9,849 bases of DNA, from NCBI GenBank assembly GCA_050122535.1, contig JASFIT010000150.1:1-9849 (forward strand), given 5' to 3'. Position numbers and translations under genes: made by a program. The DNA comes from JASFEQ01 sp050122535. GTDB lineage: Bacteria; Desulfobacterota; DSM-4660; Desulfatiglandales; HGW-15. Below the pieces are notes generated by a model. That model ran no database searches. It was given only the letters and a program-made list of their open reading frames with translations, and was not told the DNA's origin. Below, in pieces: positions 5,967 to 9,849 of this stretch (position 1 is its first letter; the number at the start of each line of letters is the position of its first letter).

Positions 5967-7304
5967 ATGAGATTCTTCAATGAAAAGCTAGAAACAATGC
6001 CCTTGGATGAACTGCAAGCACTTCAGAATCGCAGACTAAGAGAAACGGTTGAAAGATGTTATAACACGATTCCCTATTATCGAGAATTGTTCAGTCAAGC
6101 GGGTCTTGAAGCAGGGGATATCCGGAGCACGGATGACTTAGTGCATGTGCCTACAACAGAAAAAAAGGATCTTCGTGCCCTCTATCCTTTTCCTGTGCTG
6201 GGATTTAAGCCTCAGGAAATTTGCCGATTTGCAGCGACCACAGGAACGACAGGGACTCCGGTTACTATAGGATTCACGAGAAAAGATTGGTTTGAAACAC
6301 TGAGGGAACAGATGGGTAGGCTGTTTTTCATGTGGGGAATTGGACCAGGTGACATCGTGTATCAAGGGTACGGCTTGGGCTTGTGGATGGGAGGTCCTTC
6401 CATGGAGCTCGGAACCGAAGCCTGTGGCGCTACCCTGTTTCCAGCTGGTCCCGGAAGATCCCATGCCGCTGTAGAGTGGTTGAGAGATATTGATATAACT
6501 GTGTTACTTTGTTCTCCCTCTTACACACTTCATCTCATCAGGACAGCAAAGGCCAAAGGCATTGATCCCAGGACCGACTGGAAAATAAGGGTGGTCATGT
6601 TTGGGGGGGAGAAGGCGTCGACCGAAATTAGAAGAAGGGTAGAAAATGAACTACCGGCGGGGATGAAAATCTTTGCAAATTATGGACTGACTGAGACTGG
6701 CGGCCCAGCGGTAGCCTCTGAATGCATCCACACAAGGGAAAGGGAGGAGATGCACATTCTTGCGGATGAGGTCTTTCCCGAAATCGTAGATCCGGATACG
6801 GGGAGGAGACTGGGTCGAGGTGAGCAGGGAGAATTGGTTTTGACCACACTGACCAGAGAGGCCTCGCCTATGCTCCGTTGGAGAACTCGAGACATCATGA
6901 GCTGGTGCGAAGAGCCTATGGGTTGTCCATGCGGACGCAATGCCTTCCCTAAGATAAAAGGCATTGTGGGTCGCTCTGATGACATGATTAAGGTGCGAGG
7001 GGCCATGTTTTGGCCGTCGCAGGTGGAGGATATCTTGAGCGCGGTGGATGGGGTGAATATTGAAGGATGGCAGATATACATACAAACACGAGATACGGGC
7101 TTAGAGCAGGCAAAAGTGGCGGTGGAAGCGACCAAAGAGGTATGGAATCAAGAGCAAGGTGCCAGTAGTTTACAATCCCGAATCGCGTCGGAGCTTTCCT
7201 CACGGCTAGGGCAAAAAATTGAAGTAGAAATCAAAGCACCAGATTCCTTGCCACGTTACGAAAGAAAGGCAACAAGAATAATTAGGCAAGAGGGAGGGAA
7301 CTAG
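5967..7304 (+). CDS. PaaK-family AMP-forming acyl-CoA ligase
   Basis: This 445-aa enzyme forms an acyl-CoA from an organic acid, ATP and CoA, and is close to the usual PaaK length of about 440 aa. It has the adenylate P-loop TTGTTGTP (91-98), NYGLTE (238-243), RWRTRD (304-309), the CPCGR zinc-like motif (319-323) common in PaaK proteins, and GRSDDMIKVRG (335-345). Near the C-terminus is RKAT (433-436), whose Lys434 is the likely catalytic lysine. A TTG seven codons upstream (5946) is in frame, but the Shine-Dalgarno lies inside that extension, so ATG 5967 is the start. Its stop is 1 bp before the mutase ATG, which indicates a shared operon. PaaK is named for phenylacetate, yet the family also activates other acids. 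Here the neighbour suggests the product is the substrate of the B12 mutase, possibly a branched or hydroxylated short-chain acid. No phenylacetate-pathway genes are present. Confidence 0.88.
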   Translation: MRFFNEKLETMPLDELQALQNRRLRETVERCYNTIPYYRELFSQAGLEAGDIRSTDDLVHVPTTEKKDLRALYPFPVLGFKPQEICRFAATTGTTGTPVTIGFTRKDWFETLREQMGRLFFMWGIGPGDIVYQGYGLGLWMGGPSMELGTEACGATLFPAGPGRSHAAVEWLRDIDITVLLCSPSYTLHLIRTAKAKGIDPRTDWKIRVVMFGGEKASTEIRRRVENELPAGMKIFANYGLTETGGPAVASECIHTREREEMHILADEVFPEIVDPDTGRRLGRGEQGELVLTTLTREASPMLRWRTRDIMSWCEEPMGCPCGRNAFPKIKGIVGRSDDMIKVRGAMFWPSQVEDILSAVDGVNIEGWQIYIQTRDTGLEQAKVAVEATKEVWNQEQGASSLQSRIASELSSRLGQKIEVEIKAPDSLPRYERKATRIIRQEGGN

Positions 7305-7305
7305 A

Positions 7306-8946
7306 ATGAGAGAGAAAAGCAGTCGTTACGAAACCTATATCAAGGGAGAACGCCTCCCACACTTCAGAACACTTTCCGGTATAGAACTTAAGGAATGCTA
7401 TCATGCGGCTGATACCAAGGTGAAGGGAGAAGCGCCGGGGCAGTATCCCTTCACCCGCGGCATTCACAAGGATATGTATCGGAAAAGGTTCTGGACGCGG
7501 AGGCAACAGGCCGGATTCGGAACACCAGAGGAGTCAAATGAACGGCTTCATTTCCTTCTCAAGCAAGGCATGACCGGGATAAACTTCGATCCTGACAATG
7601 CAACCAAGTTAGGTTTCGACGCCGACCATCCATTGGCCGAAGGCCAAGTAGGCTTGCAGGGAACTTCCATTTCCACCCTGGAGGATGTGGACAAACTCTT
7701 CGACAAGATTCCCCTCGATACGGTGAGTAGCACACTAATTATCAATCCACCCAGCTCTGCGATTATCTTTCCCGCATATCTTTTGGTGGCAAAAAAGAGA
7801 GGAATTCCATGGGATAAACTTCGAGGAACGATCATGAATTGCGCCGTTACTCAATTGATAGGCCCTAACATCCAAGCTGTCACAGAGTTCTATCCCTTAG
7901 AAGTCGCCATGAGAACGGCCGTTGACGTTATAGAATACAGTAGCAAGAATCTGACCCACTGGAATAGTATTAATATAAATGCCTATAATTGCAGGGAGTA
8001 TTGCATAACCGCCATTCAAGAGGCGGCCTTTGCCTTCACATTGGCTGAGGAATATATTCAACGTCTGCTAAATAGGGGCCTGGACATTGATGAGTTTGCA
8101 GGAAGAATGGCCTTTTTCACCAGTTGCCATATTGACTTCCTGGAAGAGATTGCGAAGCTTAGGGCCATGCGCAGGATCTGGGGAAAGTTAATCAAAGAGA
8201 AGTATCATGCGAAAGATGCGAAAAGTTGTCTTTTCAGGACAGCAATCCAGACAAGTGGCCTTGTGTTGACGGCCCAGGAGCCTCTAAACAATATAGTCAG
8301 AGCAACTATCCAGACCATGGCAGCAGTGCTAGGGGGCAGCCAGTCTATTCACACCACCTCCTACGATGAGGCCTATGCTCTACCGACTGAGGAAGCCCAC
8401 AAACTCTCTGTGAGGACGCAACAGATTATCGGGTTTGAAACAGGCGTTACCGCCACTGTCGACCCAATGGGAGGATCCTATGTCATTGAATGGCTGACAG
8501 ATAAGCTTGAAGAGGAAATAGTTGCCTTGATGGGAACTATTAATTCAAAAGGGGGCTTTCTTAAGCTTTTTGAAAATCGATGGATAGATAAGATGATCAA
8601 CGAATCAAGGAACAAGATGGCAGAGGACCTAGAAAAGGGAGATCTTCTCAGGGTCGGTGTCAATATATTCGATGAGGAAGCGGAAGATGCTGAGATCGAC
8701 ATGGATATTTTCCAGCATGATCCGGAATCAGAGAATAGGAGAAAGCGTTATCTCAAACAATACAAAGAACAACGAGACCAAAAAGCAGTCCAAAATAGTT
8801 TAGATAAGTTGTGTGAGCTCATGCAAAATGATTCAGAAGCAAATTGCATTCCCATGGTAATGGAAGCACTGGAGGCCAAGGCGACCTTAGGAGAGATTGT
8901 GGACACCTTTAGAAAGGCCTATAATTTTGAGATAAAGCCAAGATAA
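7306..8946 (+). CDS. B12-dependent acyl-CoA mutase, large (substrate-binding) subunit, atypical active site
   Basis: This 546-aa protein is the TIM-barrel subunit of a split acyl-CoA mutase. It lacks the C-terminal B12 domain, like isobutyryl-CoA mutase A and 2-hydroxyisobutyryl-CoA mutase A (about 560 aa). Family anchors are YPFTRG (47-52), WNSI (219-222), DFLEEIAKLRA (277-287), QTSGLVLTAQ (315-324), QSIHT (346-350) and FETG (377-380). Aligned to Propionibacterium methylmalonyl-CoA mutase, the Tyr89 position is Gln68 (RQQAGF), Gln197 is Met177 (GTIMN) and His244 is Asn228 (AYNC). The Arg207 region has a four-residue insertion and GPN in place of VRN. The usual FDLPT is replaced by FDPDNAT (94-100). 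Family members with known activity mostly differ at the first position (Tyr, Phe or Ile) but keep His244. The ATG at 7306 follows GAGGGA and lies 1 bp after the ligase stop. The reaction is a carbon-skeleton rearrangement of an unknown acyl-CoA. Confidence 0.85.
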   Translation: MREKSSRYETYIKGERLPHFRTLSGIELKECYHAADTKVKGEAPGQYPFTRGIHKDMYRKRFWTRRQQAGFGTPEESNERLHFLLKQGMTGINFDPDNATKLGFDADHPLAEGQVGLQGTSISTLEDVDKLFDKIPLDTVSSTLIINPPSSAIIFPAYLLVAKKRGIPWDKLRGTIMNCAVTQLIGPNIQAVTEFYPLEVAMRTAVDVIEYSSKNLTHWNSININAYNCREYCITAIQEAAFAFTLAEEYIQRLLNRGLDIDEFAGRMAFFTSCHIDFLEEIAKLRAMRRIWGKLIKEKYHAKDAKSCLFRTAIQTSGLVLTAQEPLNNIVRATIQTMAAVLGGSQSIHTTSYDEAYALPTEEAHKLSVRTQQIIGFETGVTATVDPMGGSYVIEWLTDKLEEEIVALMGTINSKGGFLKLFENRWIDKMINESRNKMAEDLEKGDLLRVGVNIFDEEAEDAEIDMDIFQHDPESENRRKRYLKQYKEQRDQKAVQNSLDKLCELMQNDSEANCIPMVMEALEAKATLGEIVDTFRKAYNFEIKPR

Positions 8947-8968
8947 GCTCATAAAGGGAGAGTAGAGA

Positions 8969-9373
8969 ATGGGTGATCGGGCTATAAGGGTAATCCTTGG
9001 AAAGGTAGGACTTGACGGACATGATAACGGAGTGCGGATTGCGGCTAAGTGGCTGGCTGATGAAGGCATGGAGGTGACTTATTTGGGTCTTCATAATACG
9101 GCGGAAGGCCTCGTAAATGCTGCGATTCAGGAAAGCGCAGATGTCCTAGGATGTAGCTTTCTAGGAGGTGAGCATCTTTACTTCACCCGTAATATTCTAA
9201 GAATCATGAAGGAGAAGGGGGCTACAGATCTTAACCTCGTGCTAGGGGGAGTGATACCCCCCAAAGATGTGAACAAATTAAAAAGCTATGGTGTGGATAG
9301 CATTTTCACGCCGGGCACGCGGAAAGCTACCATCGTGAACAAAATATTAGACCTGTGTAAGTCAGGATCATAA
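8969..9373 (+). CDS. B12-binding small subunit of acyl-CoA mutase
   Basis: This 134-aa protein is a stand-alone cobalamin-binding Rossmann-like domain. It carries the base-off/His-on signature DGHDNG (16-21), so His18 should be the lower cobalt ligand, with Asp16 and Lys12 in the supporting positions (Asp608 and Lys604 of methylmalonyl-CoA mutase). The SFLGG loop (63-67) and LGGVIPP (92-98) match the nucleotide-tail pocket. The length is typical of the separate small subunits of isobutyryl-CoA and 2-hydroxyisobutyryl-CoA mutases. It starts 22 bp after the large-subunit stop with GGGAG at 8956-8960, so the two are made together. No MeaB-type G-protein chaperone or cobalamin adenosyltransferase is seen before the window ends. 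Confidence 0.92.
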   Translation: MGDRAIRVILGKVGLDGHDNGVRIAAKWLADEGMEVTYLGLHNTAEGLVNAAIQESADVLGCSFLGGEHLYFTRNILRIMKEKGATDLNLVLGGVIPPKDVNKLKSYGVDSIFTPGTRKATIVNKILDLCKSGS

Positions 9374-9405
9374 TCGGCATTCATTATCTCGCAATTATTT
9401 TGTGG

Positions 9406-9477
9406 ATTAGGTTTAGCCGCTGCCAGTAGAACTGGCGGTATGGAGAAGTCCCCTAGAAAGGGCCAATAAACCTAAAT
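9406..9477 (+). ncRNA. Candidate three-way-junction structure after the mutase operon
   Basis: The outer stem pairs attaggttta (9406-9415) with taaacctaaat (9467-9477) with one bulge. Inside, a 9-bp hairpin with two G-U pairs (9419-9427 with 9431-9439; core gccagt and actggc, loop AGA) and a short 4-bp hairpin (9451-9454 with 9459-9462) complete a three-branch fold. It begins about 30 bp after the small-subunit stop. There is no T-tract, so a classical terminator is unlikely. It may be a cis-acting RNA, a repeat or chance pairing. I match it to no known class. Confidence 0.3.
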
Positions 9478-9584
9478 GGAAAGAAATTTGGCTGGCTTGA
9501 GGTCGGATGTTTCACGTCTTGTGGTGAGATACTACTGGATGATTTTAGATATTACAGATGGTAAAGGCAAGAACCTTGTTTGCG

Positions 9585-9607
9585 GAGAATTTTGTGGATA
9601 AATTCTC
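9585..9607. repeat. Perfect 8-bp inverted repeat
   Basis: gagaattt (9585-9592) and aaattctc (9600-9607) flank a 7-base spacer. It lies just upstream of the possible promoter at 9635, so it could be an operator. No T-run follows, which argues against a terminator. Confidence 0.4.
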
Positions 9608-9634
9608 TTACGATTTGATGTTGTAATCTTCAAT

Positions 9635-9663
9635 TTGACAAAAGTATAGACTACCCGAATAAC
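9635..9663 (+). promoter_or_regulatory. Possible sigma-70-type promoter near the right edge
   Basis: A consensus TTGACA (9635-9640) is followed after 17 bp by AATAAC (9658-9663), which matches the -10 consensus at four of six bases. It would drive transcription rightward into the open frame that leaves the window. The 7-bp inverted repeat ccatata/tatatgg (9811-9827) lies further downstream. Confidence 0.3.
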
Positions 9664-9849
9664 CTGTCGTTTTTCGGAGTTGAAGATATTCACGGTTTTT
9701 TGCCATAACGTAGAATCCCCCCAACACTGCACATTACAGCTGCTAACCTTGCATTTTTTGAGGTATTCCATAGTGCATATTCAGAAACATGCAATCCTGA
9801 GCCATTTCAGCCATATACAATATATGGACATTCTCACCAAAATCCGCTA

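Larger units (their letters stand above)
9374..9849. other. Gene-poor right edge with foldable segments and an open frame off the end
   Basis: No recognisable gene lies in these 476 bp. The segment contains a possible three-way junction (9406-9477), two short perfect inverted repeats (9585-9607 and 9811-9827) and a possible promoter (9635-9663). A plus-strand frame is open from 9650 to the window end (66 codons, with possible starts at GTG 9773 or ATG 9824). Its translation near the end looks protein-like, but I recognise no family. It could be the 5' part of a gene continuing outside the window, or chance. Confidence 0.45.

Noticed and set aside
6651..7135. Minus-strand frames of 144-151 aa inside the ligase gene
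   Set aside because: These are shadows of the well-supported plus-strand gene with no family resemblance.
9532..9771. Minus-strand 79-aa frame near the right edge
   Set aside because: There is no clear ribosome-binding site, no recognisable domain, and the composition is that of AT-rich noncoding DNA.

Overview
The window looks like a chromosomal fragment of an anaerobic, fatty-acid-using member of the Desulfobacterota (old Deltaproteobacteria). This is an inference, not a taxonomic assignment. It rests on the pairing of a long-chain-type AMP-forming acyl-CoA synthetase with LivG/LivF ATPases, the basic C-terminal tail on LivF, and several families of intergenic palindromes familiar from such genomes. 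All seven convincing genes are on the plus strand.

Layout. Bases 1-253 carry no gene but hold a GC-rich foldable element (10-120) and a G/C-run palindrome (177-213). An acyl-CoA synthetase (254-2158) is followed 9 bp later by livG (2168-2974). A 513-bp gene-free gap built of inverted repeats (3001-3275, 3356-3395) comes next, then livF (3488-4291). The permease and binding-protein genes usually found with these ATPases are absent. A second repeat-bearing gap (4292-4718) ends in a possible promoter and leads to a metallo-beta-lactamase-fold hydrolase (4719-5642). After a featureless 324-bp spacer comes a tight three-gene unit: a PaaK-type CoA ligase (5967-7304), the large subunit of a coenzyme-B12 acyl-CoA mutase (7306-8946) and its separate B12-binding subunit (8969-9373). 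The last 476 bp contain a possible three-way-junction RNA or DNA fold, two short perfect inverted repeats, a candidate promoter and an open frame running off the edge.

How the genes fit together. The ligase and split mutase most plausibly activate a carboxylic acid to its CoA thioester and then rearrange its carbon skeleton. The architecture matches isobutyryl-CoA and 2-hydroxyisobutyryl-CoA mutases. The best candidate for something new is the mutase itself. At positions that can be aligned without gaps to methylmalonyl-CoA mutase it carries Gln for Tyr89, Met for Gln197 and Asn for the catalytic His244, and the Arg207 region is rebuilt. The usual FDLPT loop is also altered. The B12-binding subunit keeps its key residues, so the pair is probably active but on a substrate, or by a variation of mechanism, that I cannot name.
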